Shown here in pieces: positions 9,174 through 17,491 of a stretch of DNA of 64,000 bases. Position 1 is the stretch's first letter. Each line of letters begins with the position of its first letter. The notes beneath the pieces are model-generated. The model saw only the letters and a program-made list of their open reading frames with translations. It was not told the origin of the DNA and ran no database searches. Origin of the DNA: an uncultured Caulobacterales bacterium (lineage in GTDB: Bacteria > Pseudomonadota > Alphaproteobacteria > Caulobacterales > Maricaulaceae); assembly GCA_938009235.1 (NCBI GenBank), contig CALLIK010000004.1:248001-312000 (forward strand), in the 5' to 3' direction. Made by a program: the position numbers and the translations under genes.

Positions 9174-10130
9174 ATGAACTTTGATCACCCCCATTTCGTC
9201 ACCAATGATTCCTTTCAGCTCGCGACATATGCGGATGGACCCGTCGATGGACCGCCGATTGTGTTGGTTCATGGCTGGCCAGAAATCGCCTATAGTTGGA
9301 AGAATACGGTGCCCGTTTTAGTGGCGGCGGGCTTTCGCGTCATCACATATGACCTACGTGGGTTTGGGCGCTCGTCTGCGCCGTCGGACCCCGTCCATTA
9401 CGCCATGCCACAACTGGTCTCAGACATAGAGGCAGTGATGGATGATTACGGTATAGAGCAAGCTATCATCTGCGGACATGATTGGGGCGGATCGATTGTT
9501 TGGCATGCCGCGCGTATGATCTCTCACCGCGTCAAAGGCGTGATTGGGATTTGTGTGCCGCATACCTCGCGCGCACCTGCTGCGCCGCTCAAAATCGTTG
9601 AAAAGCGTTTTGGTCCCAAGCATTACTTCATAGAATTTAGAGACCGTGGCCCAGAGGTCGCAGAGATGTTCGCCAAAGACCCAGACGGGTTTTTCCGCCT
9701 CATGTTCCGCACGACTCCAGCCGGCGCAGTCGCAGATGAAAAATTCACCTATATCCCAACGCAGTTTGAGCGTTTCCTAGGTGAGGGCTCTCCGCAGCTT
9801 CGCGGCGTGGTTTTGCCTGATCAGGACCGCAAGCACTTTGTCGACGCCTATATGCGGACAGGCTTCGAAACGGGCATGAACCTCTACCGCAATATAGATG
9901 TGAATTGGGAGCTAGCCGAAGGGATGAGCGACCAGATTACCCAGCCTGTTTTGATGATCAGTCCCGAAGGCGATCTGCTACTCCCACCAGAACTCGCGAA
10001 ACCAATGGTCAAAATGTGTCCAGACCTAGAACGCGTGAACATCCCTGACTGTGGACATTGGGCCATGTGGGACGCGCCAGAGGCGTTGAACAGCGCGATC
10101 CTAGAGTGGTTAGAGCGGCGGATGATTTAA
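9174..10130 (+). CDS. Alpha/beta hydrolase, epoxide-hydrolase-like
   Basis: Cytosolic alpha/beta-hydrolase of 318 aa from ATG 9174 (MNFDHPHFVTNDSF). An upstream in-frame start at 9090 would add 28 residues unlike the family. The oxyanion-hole motif HGWPE and the nucleophile elbow GHDWGGS, with Asp instead of Ser, fit epoxide hydrolases and haloalkane dehalogenases. The catalytic His is in CGHWAMWDAPE near the C-terminus. HGxP plus the GHDWGG elbow favours epoxide hydrolase. The substrate is unknown. It stands alone between rpsU and the amidohydrolase operon. Confidence 0.8.
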   Translation: MNFDHPHFVTNDSFQLATYADGPVDGPPIVLVHGWPEIAYSWKNTVPVLVAAGFRVITYDLRGFGRSSAPSDPVHYAMPQLVSDIEAVMDDYGIEQAIICGHDWGGSIVWHAARMISHRVKGVIGICVPHTSRAPAAPLKIVEKRFGPKHYFIEFRDRGPEVAEMFAKDPDGFFRLMFRTTPAGAVADEKFTYIPTQFERFLGEGSPQLRGVVLPDQDRKHFVDAYMRTGFETGMNLYRNIDVNWELAEGMSDQITQPVLMISPEGDLLLPPELAKPMVKMCPDLERVNIPDCGHWAMWDAPEALNSAILEWLERRMI

Positions 10131-10143
10131 GTGCCACTCAGAG

Positions 10144-10275
10144 CTAATCAATCTGAAACATAACCCAAACTACAAAACCCAAGTAAAACAATCCCAAAAC
10201 CAAGGCGAGAATAATCAAGCCAAATAATGCCTTCACGCAGAATGCTTTGAAGCCTTCGCCCCTGATAAGCATCAT
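10144..10275 (-). CDS. 43-aa membrane miniprotein coupled to the amidohydrolase
   Basis: Short ORF whose ATG (10275-10273) overlaps the amidohydrolase stop in an ATGA arrangement, the usual sign of translational coupling. It encodes MMLIRGEGFKAFCVK, then one hydrophobic helix (ALFGLIILALVLGLF onward, about residues 16-40), and ends QID before TAG (10146-10144). Positive residues precede the helix, so an inner-membrane protein with its N-terminus inside is likely. I recognise no family. An expressed gene is supported by the coupling and clean hydrophobic profile, not by homology. Confidence 0.5.
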   Translation of the reverse strand: MMLIRGEGFKAFCVKALFGLIILALVLGLFYLGFVVWVMFQID

Positions 10276-13200
10276 TTCTCCCAATAATATGGCAGGCGTT
10301 TCTTATCGCCTGTGATGACTTCATTCATCGTGTCGGCTTCGTAGATACGGCCACCGATCATGACGTGCTCTATCTTGTCCGTGTTGCGGATATCGTCGAG
10401 TGGGTTGTCGGATAGGATAACGAGGTCAGCGAGTTTCCCGACTTCGAGTGAGCCAATGTCTTTATCAAACCCAAGATGTTTCGCAGGTTGCGTTGTTGCG
10501 GTTGAGAGCGCCTGTAGATTGCTCATACCGCCGCGGACAAAACTCCACATTTCCCAATGCGCCGCCATGCCTTCGCGTTGACCATGTGCGCCGATGGAGA
10601 CAGGCACGCCAGCTTCCAAGAGCTTCTTGGAGACTGCGGCTGAGGCTGCATCTGCATAATCCGCATCAGGGGCCGTTTCGCGGCGAACAGACTGCGCACG
10701 TAACATCGCGGGCGGTGTATGCGCCGATAAAATTGGATGCTTCCACACGTCTTCACGGGCGTAGTAATAGCTCTCGCCGCGTACGCCGCCATAAGTCACA
10801 ACGAGTGTTGGAGTGTAAGCCACATTGGTTTGTGAGAACATCTGGACAACGTCGTCATAGATGAATTCTTGCGGGAGGTTATGTTCAACCGATGTGTTGC
10901 CGTCTTGAACGAGGGACATATCCATATGGAATAGGGAGCCGCCTTCTGCGACGACGATCAAATCTTCATCACGCGCGGCTTTGACAACCTGTTGACGTTG
11001 ATCACGGCGCGGTTGGTTATAGTTTTTCACGCCATGCGCGCCTTGCTCTTTCAAGCGAGACACATGTTCGCGGGCATCATCTTCGGATTGGATATTTGCG
11101 AAGAAACCAGGGGCTTTTGCGCCGTAAATGACTTCACCTGTCGAATAAATACGCGGCGCGAGTAACATGCCTGCGCGTTGCATTTCACCCGCCGCGAAAA
11201 TTTCACTGGCGCGGGATGACGGATCAAAGATCGTTGTGACGCCCAGTGCCAGTGTGGAAATGGCTTCCCAGTTCTGTTGCGGGATAAGCTCATCCGTCCC
11301 TTGTGGTCCATGCGCATGGGCGTCAATGAAACCAGGAACGATTGTCTTGCCTTCGAGGTCGACAATCTCTGCGCCGCGCGGGGCCGTTAGGTCTTGGCCT
11401 ATTTTTACAATGCGGTCGCCTTCGATAAGGATGTCTGCCTCTTCCATGACGCCGCCGTCTTCATCAGACATACTAATGATTGTCGCATTCGTCAGAAGAA
11501 CCGTTGTCTCTGGCACGTCTTTTTTGACCTTATAGGAAATCGATTTGCCATCAGTGATAGGTTCGAAGTCTTCAGCCATCATCTGATCAAGAGTCGCGGA
11601 GAAAACATCAGCGCCGAGTGACCAGTTAAGTGTGCCGTCATTGGACCAGCTCGGGTAGGTCGCGCCGCCTTCGCTGACTTTAACAACAGGCAGCTCACCA
11701 GTCGTCATGCCAGTTTCGACATTTTGCGGACCCGAGAGAAGCGGCATAATGAAGAGGTTATAGTTCTCGCGGAAGGCTACATGCTTGCCGTCTGGCGAAA
11801 CAAGGTAGGTCTGCGCCATTTTCGAAGACGCATGGGCGCGTTCATCATCGCCGAGCAGGTTCGTTGACACGAGTGTGCTCTTATCGTCGATTTGCTTGGT
11901 GAAGAAGATACGTAGATCATCCCCATCAAAATGGGGGTCGCTACCAGATTTGGATATCCGCATCGGCTCGCCGCCCTCAAGTGCAGTAACATAAAGACCC
12001 GGTGCATCCGTATAAGTCGGCGCCGTCAGGGCTGACCCACCGCCTTTTTCAAATGTAAGATAATCACCCGATGGAGACAGGCGCGGGCGTTTGTAATGAC
12101 CGGGTTTATCTGTGTGTGTTGTGATCTTGCCTGAGGCGACGTTGATCGTGTGGATTGCGCCAAGGTCGGCATCTGTCCACGTTGTGAAGGCGATGGTTTT
12201 TCCGTCACGCGACCAACTCGGGTAAAGTTCACGGACATCCTTTGGCAATTTGGTCAGGTTTTTAACGCGGCCATTGCTAAGGGTATGGAGGTAAAGTTTC
12301 CCAAGCGAAGCAAAGACGACTGAATTTCCATCAGGGCTTGTCTGCGCAAATCGCGGCATGCGAATGTTGAAGTCATCGGGAGACACGTCGACGCTAGGAC
12401 GCGGAGCATCCATGACGGTGCGCGTGTCTTTGACCTTAAACGGAATTTCTTTAAATGCGCCGCTCTCTATGTCGAGGTGATGGATTTTACCTTTGGCCCA
12501 AAAATAGATGGCGTCTCCGTCTGGCGACCAATCCATATTCGGGTACATGCCTTGCACGCCCCATGTTTCTTGCATGTCTTGATCTAGGTTGTCGAAGATC
12601 ATTGTTTCTTCACCAGACTCTAGGTCTTTGAGGAACAGCTTAGAGCGCGCGTCTACGCGTTTAACAAAGGCGAGGGATTTCCCATCAGGCGAGGGCGTGC
12701 CGCGAACCGCGCCGCCATAGCCGCCAGCCGCCGTTGAAATTTCGCCTGTATCTAGATCATATTCTTTAATTTGGAACAACTCGGTATGGCTGTTTTGAGC
12801 ATAGATAAACTGACCGCCAGAAGTTGTGTTCTGCGTGTAGTAAATCGACTTTCCGTCAGGTGCAAAGATTGGCTCGCCGAGTTCTTTTTGATGTGTCTCT
12901 GATGGCTTTTTCACAAGTTGAACACCTGATCCGCCCTTTGTGTGATAGAGCCAGATTTCGCCCGTACCCAAAGACCGTGATGTTGTGAAATGCTTCTTGG
13001 CCGCGATGTAGGTACCGTCTGGCGACCACGTTGGATTGTTCATGAGGCGGAAGGTTTCTTCGGTGATCTGGCGCGCATTCTCGCCGTCCACATCCATTAC
13101 CCAGATATTGTCGCCGCCTGCACGATCAGATGTAAAGGCGATCTCTGTGCCATCAGGCGAGAAACGTGGCTGCATATCCCACGCCATGCCTGAGGCGATG

Positions 13201-13472
13201 TTCTTGGCTGTGCCGCCCTTGGCTGGCATCGTGTAAATGTCGCCGAGCATATCAAAGGCGATAGTCTTGCCATCGGGCGAGACGTCGAGGCTCATCCATG
13301 TGCCTTCTTCGACATTGATTTCGATATCGCGTTTGTCACCGGGAGGATTCATTACGTCCCATTTGGCGTCGTCTTTGTCTTCATCAGGCTTGGCATCTGC
13401 AAAGGTCGTGAAAGCAAAAGCGGCCGCCGTGGTAAGGGCGATGGTCGAAAGCAATGCGGTTTTGAGAGTCAT
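10272..13472 (-). CDS. Exported amidohydrolase with N-terminal beta-propeller
   Basis: 1066 aa with a signal peptide (ALTTAAAFAFTTFADA). Residues 40-640 hold repeated TolB/PD40-like propeller blades, recognised by recurring SPDG phrases (LDVSPDGK, PRFSPDGTE, PTWSPDGT, YPSWSRDGK). From about residue 650 there is an amidohydrolase domain: VPGFIDAHAHG (metal HxH), VKNY at the usual Lys position, VEHNLP, GAHGQREG, and the C-terminal VGKLADLVIL. Such fusions are seen in exported imidazolonepropionase/prolidase-like hydrolases; the substrate is probably a peptide or cyclic amide but is not deducible. A 43-aa membrane ORF follows with a 4-nt overlap. Confidence 0.88.
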   Translation of the reverse strand: MTLKTALLSTIALTTAAAFAFTTFADAKPDEDKDDAKWDVMNPPGDKRDIEINVEEGTWMSLDVSPDGKTIAFDMLGDIYTMPAKGGTAKNIASGMAWDMQPRFSPDGTEIAFTSDRAGGDNIWVMDVDGENARQITEETFRLMNNPTWSPDGTYIAAKKHFTTSRSLGTGEIWLYHTKGGSGVQLVKKPSETHQKELGEPIFAPDGKSIYYTQNTTSGGQFIYAQNSHTELFQIKEYDLDTGEISTAAGGYGGAVRGTPSPDGKSLAFVKRVDARSKLFLKDLESGEETMIFDNLDQDMQETWGVQGMYPNMDWSPDGDAIYFWAKGKIHHLDIESGAFKEIPFKVKDTRTVMDAPRPSVDVSPDDFNIRMPRFAQTSPDGNSVVFASLGKLYLHTLSNGRVKNLTKLPKDVRELYPSWSRDGKTIAFTTWTDADLGAIHTINVASGKITTHTDKPGHYKRPRLSPSGDYLTFEKGGGSALTAPTYTDAPGLYVTALEGGEPMRISKSGSDPHFDGDDLRIFFTKQIDDKSTLVSTNLLGDDERAHASSKMAQTYLVSPDGKHVAFRENYNLFIMPLLSGPQNVETGMTTGELPVVKVSEGGATYPSWSNDGTLNWSLGADVFSATLDQMMAEDFEPITDGKSISYKVKKDVPETTVLLTNATIISMSDEDGGVMEEADILIEGDRIVKIGQDLTAPRGAEIVDLEGKTIVPGFIDAHAHGPQGTDELIPQQNWEAISTLALGVTTIFDPSSRASEIFAAGEMQRAGMLLAPRIYSTGEVIYGAKAPGFFANIQSEDDAREHVSRLKEQGAHGVKNYNQPRRDQRQQVVKAARDEDLIVVAEGGSLFHMDMSLVQDGNTSVEHNLPQEFIYDDVVQMFSQTNVAYTPTLVVTYGGVRGESYYYAREDVWKHPILSAHTPPAMLRAQSVRRETAPDADYADAASAAVSKKLLEAGVPVSIGAHGQREGMAAHWEMWSFVRGGMSNLQALSTATTQPAKHLGFDKDIGSLEVGKLADLVILSDNPLDDIRNTDKIEHVMIGGRIYEADTMNEVITGDKKRLPYYWEK

Positions 13473-13565
13473 AGGGGGCCTCGATATTATGTTTAAAATG
13501 ACCTTAGGCGAAACAATGAGGTAAATTCATGCGTTTTCGCCTCTCAGGGGAAATTGAGAGTTCAG

Positions 13566-14930
13566 CTAGAAACGGCCAGCTGCACCCGGGAATACGACAG
13601 GTGTTTCGCTGCCGTCTTTGGCAACGGCGCTGACGCCAAAGAAATAGTTGTCGATGACGAGGTTGTCGAACGTCCATTCATCGACTTTGCCGATAAACCT
13701 CGAATGGGTCCATTCGGGCGCAGTCGTCAGGCGCCAATGCACGCGATAGCCTGCGAGGTTGCTCGCATTATCGGGCGTTTCCCATGAGAGCTTGGCGGAG
13801 GGCTGAACGGCCCCTGTCGCTTCTACATTAGCGGGGTAGGGCGGCGCGCCCGCCATGCCCGCCAGTGTGATTGCGTTGAGAGCGGTTAGCTTGGCGGCGT
13901 AAACGGAATCCACACCAGCCATGACGTCACCATATTCAACGCCGTCTTCCACCCGCAAATCCTGATGCTGGCGGTCGTAATGCTCATGCGTTTCCATGAT
14001 GCGGATGCCAGGGATGCCGACTTGGTTGAACGGGCGGTGATGCCCGCCGCGGCCGAAACGGTCCAAGCGATAGACCATCATAATATCCAAATTGGTCATA
14101 TACTGGTCGCCCTGTGATTTCACATAACGCGCCAAATTGCGTGACGGACTATCGACTTCGCCGCCTGTAAATCTGCGCGTTCGGGCTTCGGCCTCAGTTT
14201 CATTCGCGCGTGTGCCTTCGGAGAAAACGCGGACCGTTGAATTATTCGTGACCCCGTCAACGCCAGTGATGTTGGAGATCATGTCATTGTTCAAAACGCC
14301 CTTGATCCGCCACCCTTCCGCCAGTGCGTGATCCGCGACGATCTTGCCGCCGAACAATCCCTGTTCCTCGCCAGAGAGGCCCGCATAGATGATGCTGCCT
14401 GCATATTTGCGTTTAGATAAAACCCGCGCCGCTTCGATGACGCCCGCCATACCCGAGGCATTGTCATTCGCGCCGGGACTGTCTGAGGTTCCGTCGAGTG
14501 GGTCTGTGACGCGGCTGTCGATATCGCCGCTCATCATAACGTAGCGATCAGGGTCAATGTTGCCGCGTTGAATGGCGAGGACGGAGACAACTTCGGTTGG
14601 TTCGGGAATGCGGCGCTCACCCTCGATTGTGTCGCTGACATAGATGACTTCGAGGCAACCTCCGCAGTCCTTTGAGATTTTTTCAAACTCCGCGTGAATC
14701 CAACGCCGCGCTGCGCCAATGCCGCGCGTGTCGCTTTCTGTCTCGGACAATGTATGCCGCGTTCCGAAATCGACAAGGGTTTGTATGTCGGCTTGAATAC
14801 GATCTGCGGATGGGGCGGTGGCCACATCATAGAGGTCTTGGACTTCGGAGGGCGGTCCAAAGTCACCGTCTTGAGCTTGTGCTGAACAGGCTCCGAGTAA
14901 AAGCGCGGTGGCAAAGGTAAGTCGTTTCAT
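13566..14930 (-). CDS. M28-family zinc peptidase, lipoprotein
   Basis: 454 aa. The N-terminus MKRLTFATALLLGACSAQ has a lipobox (LGAC), predicting an outer-membrane or periplasmic lipoprotein. M28 zinc site: SGDIDSR, GANDNASG with the bridging Asp, GLSGEEQGLFGG with the catalytic Glu pair, and a late His near THEHYDRQHQ. The last 90 residues resemble a fibronectin-III-like domain (WETPDNASNLAGYRVHW). It is an aminopeptidase by family. It precedes, on the same strand, the beta-propeller amidohydrolase (93 bp gap), so the two may act on the same peptides. Confidence 0.87.
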   Translation of the reverse strand: MKRLTFATALLLGACSAQAQDGDFGPPSEVQDLYDVATAPSADRIQADIQTLVDFGTRHTLSETESDTRGIGAARRWIHAEFEKISKDCGGCLEVIYVSDTIEGERRIPEPTEVVSVLAIQRGNIDPDRYVMMSGDIDSRVTDPLDGTSDSPGANDNASGMAGVIEAARVLSKRKYAGSIIYAGLSGEEQGLFGGKIVADHALAEGWRIKGVLNNDMISNITGVDGVTNNSTVRVFSEGTRANETEAEARTRRFTGGEVDSPSRNLARYVKSQGDQYMTNLDIMMVYRLDRFGRGGHHRPFNQVGIPGIRIMETHEHYDRQHQDLRVEDGVEYGDVMAGVDSVYAAKLTALNAITLAGMAGAPPYPANVEATGAVQPSAKLSWETPDNASNLAGYRVHWRLTTAPEWTHSRFIGKVDEWTFDNLVIDNYFFGVSAVAKDGSETPVVFPGAAGRF

Positions 14931-14939
14931 TTTAGCCCC

Positions 14940-15848
14940 TTAGGCGGAAGCGAGTTTTAAGACTGCTCCATAGTCATTTTTAATATCCATCTCAGGCGCG
15001 TGACCTGCATCCATCATGGCTTTGTGCAGGGCTTTCAAACGGTAGCAAGGCACAAACATATAGGCGTGATGTTCAATATGGTAGTTCACCCAATAGGGCG
15101 CGAACAGGATACGTTCGATCACATTGGCGTGTGTCGTGCGCGCATGGGTCAACGGATTGTCATCATTCGTTGTCATGCCATGTTCGGCAATGTTGCGTAG
15201 CCGAATGACGGCAAAGAACCACGTCCAGAGCGGCAATAACCAGAGCGTGAGATAAAGCCACGGGTGACCGATCAAAACGAAAATTCCAAATAAGAAAATG
15301 TTGGCGACATAGTATGGAATGGAGGACGTCTTTTGAAACGCTTCGGCTCCGGGTAAGACTGCGTCTTGTTTCCGCATTTTCCACGCGGCAATTCGAATGC
15401 GCAAAAACGTTAGGCCCGCGATGTCTCGCAGAAATTTTCGCTTGAGGCTCGCTTTTGTTGTTGGAAACTTCGCTGAGAGCGACAAGTCTGGATCGTTTTC
15501 GCGTTGAGCATAGCGGTGATGTTTCAGATGGTAGTGACGATAGGAGACCATATCGCCGCCATAGGGTGCGCCGAGCAGGTGTTGGCCAACAAATTCGTTC
15601 AGGGCTTTTGATTTGAAAAATACACCATGCGCGCAATCATGCACCAGCACAGACATAGCGTGTTGGCGCGATCCGATAATCAGAAAGCTTGCGGCGAAGA
15701 CCCAAGGGTTTGGAAAAATGATATAGGCGGCAACGGCGAGGGCAATGACGGCCCAGACGTGAAAGGACAGCCAGATAGCCCATAGATCAGAGCGTTTTGC
15801 TAATCTGCGAACGTCTGACTTTGGGATATATTGAATGCTATGGCTCAT
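14940..15848 (-). CDS. Membrane fatty acid desaturase
   Basis: 302-aa integral membrane di-iron desaturase or hydroxylase that inserts a double bond into acyl chains. Three histidine clusters are present: HDCAHG, HLKHHR and HIEHHAY, separated by hydrophobic segments (residues 28-65 and about 185-215). It ends 9 bp upstream of the M28 peptidase start on the same strand. The regiospecificity and acyl carrier cannot be read from sequence; sphingolipid- or carotenoid-type members share these boxes. Confidence 0.88.
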   Translation of the reverse strand: MSHSIQYIPKSDVRRLAKRSDLWAIWLSFHVWAVIALAVAAYIIFPNPWVFAASFLIIGSRQHAMSVLVHDCAHGVFFKSKALNEFVGQHLLGAPYGGDMVSYRHYHLKHHRYAQRENDPDLSLSAKFPTTKASLKRKFLRDIAGLTFLRIRIAAWKMRKQDAVLPGAEAFQKTSSIPYYVANIFLFGIFVLIGHPWLYLTLWLLPLWTWFFAVIRLRNIAEHGMTTNDDNPLTHARTTHANVIERILFAPYWVNYHIEHHAYMFVPCYRLKALHKAMMDAGHAPEMDIKNDYGAVLKLASA

Positions 15849-15977
15849 GTTGTATTTACGATGCCTCGAAAGTTATATTTAAGTCAATAACTTGTCAGGC
15901 TCCGTCTGAGGCTTGACCCGCCGAAGGGCGTGGGGTTGAAGGTTTTAACGGCTTCGTATGGAGTGTAAGGATTCGAA

Positions 15978-16610
15978 ATGACAGATTGCAGACAAAGCCT
16001 CGTAGACGGATATCGTGAATTTCGGGCAGGTGACTATCCGAAACAAAAGTTACTCTACGAAGACCTCGGCACAAATGGTCAGTCTCCTAAGATTATGCTC
16101 ATAGCTTGCGCGGACAGCCGCGTGGACCCTACCGATATTTTCAATGCTTATCCGGGCGAGATGTTTGTGGCGCGCAATGTCGCCAATATCGTTCCGCCGC
16201 CTGATAATCATGATGGGTATCACGGCACGACGGCGGCGATTGAATATGCGGTTAAAGTGCTAAAGGTCAAAATGATCGTGATTATGGGCCACGAAAGCTG
16301 TGGCGGTATTCAAGGCTGCATCAACGGTCTTGGTCATGACCCAGAGGGCGGCTATGTTGGCAAATGGGTGAGCCTTATCAATGAGGTACATGAAAGTCTT
16401 AAGAAACGTGGCCTATCTGATGAGGACATGCAGTTCCAAATGGAATTGGAAACTGTGCGTGCGTCTATTTCAAACCTCATGAAGTTTGATTTCATCGAAG
16501 AGGCTGTGGCCGCAGGTGAGCTAGAATTGCAGGGCGCGTATTTCTCGATCATCAAAGCGCGTCTTATGCTCGCGAATGCAAGCGGCGCATTTGAAACGAT
16601 TGAAGTTTAA
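15978..16610 (+). CDS. can: Beta-class carbonic anhydrase
   Basis: Interconverts CO2 and bicarbonate, supplying bicarbonate for carboxylases and pH balance. 210 aa with the beta-class zinc ligands: the Cys of CADSRVDP with its Asp-Arg dyad, and His and Cys of HESCGG. Length and motif spacing are normal. Its last 4 nt overlap the convergent coq4 gene end to end. Confidence 0.95.
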   Translation: MTDCRQSLVDGYREFRAGDYPKQKLLYEDLGTNGQSPKIMLIACADSRVDPTDIFNAYPGEMFVARNVANIVPPPDNHDGYHGTTAAIEYAVKVLKVKMIVIMGHESCGGIQGCINGLGHDPEGGYVGKWVSLINEVHESLKKRGLSDEDMQFQMELETVRASISNLMKFDFIEEAVAAGELELQGAYFSIIKARLMLANASGAFETIEV

Positions 16611-17392
16611 GCCGCGACAGCTGTTGTGCCGATGACGCCGTAAGGGTCAATTCCATTGTCCCGCATTTGCGTATGAACGTCATGATAATGCGTCGGCAGC
16701 TCTATGCCCAAATAGGTGCGAACCTCATCAAGCGGTTGCGGCAGCAGGGACATTAGGTCCTCATAGACTATGTCTTTTGCAATTTTACCAATGCGGCGTG
16801 CTTCATTTATGGACTTTAATACGGGTGAGCCTTTCGGGGCCATTTTTCGAACTTCCCACGCTGCGCCATAGGCGATTAGTAAAAGTCCAAGGCCGCCGTG
16901 TTGAGAATGGGTATATCCTAGAACAGAGGCTTCCCCGAGTGCGTCACGTCCAAATCCCGTTATAATGTGCAGCATATCATGGGTGTCGCGAAGGCGATCC
17001 GCATATGTATTCATGGCTTTGTTGCCGAAATCACGTTCAATGCCAGACGCGGTATATTCGTCAACGAGCCCTTTTGCTGTTAAGCCCTCTGTGGTCATGA
17101 AGTCTAAATAAGCGCGTCCCAGACTTCTGTCTGGAAGTGTGCGCAACCAATCGTGATTATCTAGCAGTGGTGGAAGATATTTGTTGTCTTCCAAGCGTTT
17201 GTGCCCCGTTTCAGAGTTCGCGAATTTTAAAAACTGTGTCTGAAAACTGTCGCCATTGAGGGCTTTGATAACATAGAAAACTTGCGTCGTATCTTCCTTG
17301 TTTTTTATCAATTTACGGAAATGATGCAGCGCTTTTAGGGGGCGACGCCGTAGCTTTAGGGAAGGGTCACGTGTATATGTAGTTTGTGTCAT
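16607..17392 (-). CDS. coq4: Coq4-family ubiquinone biosynthesis protein
   Basis: 261-aa Coq4 homologue. Coq4 takes part in ubiquinone ring modification and in organising the COQ complex. The zinc-binding signature HDMLHIITGFGRDALGE (HDxxH, 11 residues, Glu) is intact, followed by HSQHGG. The N-terminal LRRRPLKALHHFRKLIKN segment matches the usual alphaproteobacterial start. It is divergent from the YtcJ-type amidohydrolase, with an inverted repeat in the shared promoter region. Confidence 0.85.
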   Translation of the reverse strand: MTQTTYTRDPSLKLRRRPLKALHHFRKLIKNKEDTTQVFYVIKALNGDSFQTQFLKFANSETGHKRLEDNKYLPPLLDNHDWLRTLPDRSLGRAYLDFMTTEGLTAKGLVDEYTASGIERDFGNKAMNTYADRLRDTHDMLHIITGFGRDALGEASVLGYTHSQHGGLGLLLIAYGAAWEVRKMAPKGSPVLKSINEARRIGKIAKDIVYEDLMSLLPQPLDEVRTYLGIELPTHYHDVHTQMRDNGIDPYGVIGTTAVAA

Positions 17393-17404
17393 GAGACGGC
17401 ACTA

Positions 17405-17440
17405 TCACGGATTAAGTGACTATACTATCACTAAGCGTGA
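17405..17440. promoter_or_regulatory. Inverted repeat in divergent promoter (operator candidate)
   Basis: Imperfect dyad between coq4 and the amidohydrolase: TCACG...AGTGA (17405-17419) on the left and TCACT...CGTGA (17428-17440) on the right, i.e. the outer TCACG/CGTGA and inner AGTGA/TCACT arms mirror each other around an AT-rich centre. The size and symmetry suit a TetR-type dimer operator, but no regulator gene lies next to it. Low confidence. Confidence 0.35.
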
Positions 17441-17491
17441 ATAAAGTTTATGCTATCTAAGTTGAAGGCTAAAATTTATTGTGAGGACGTT

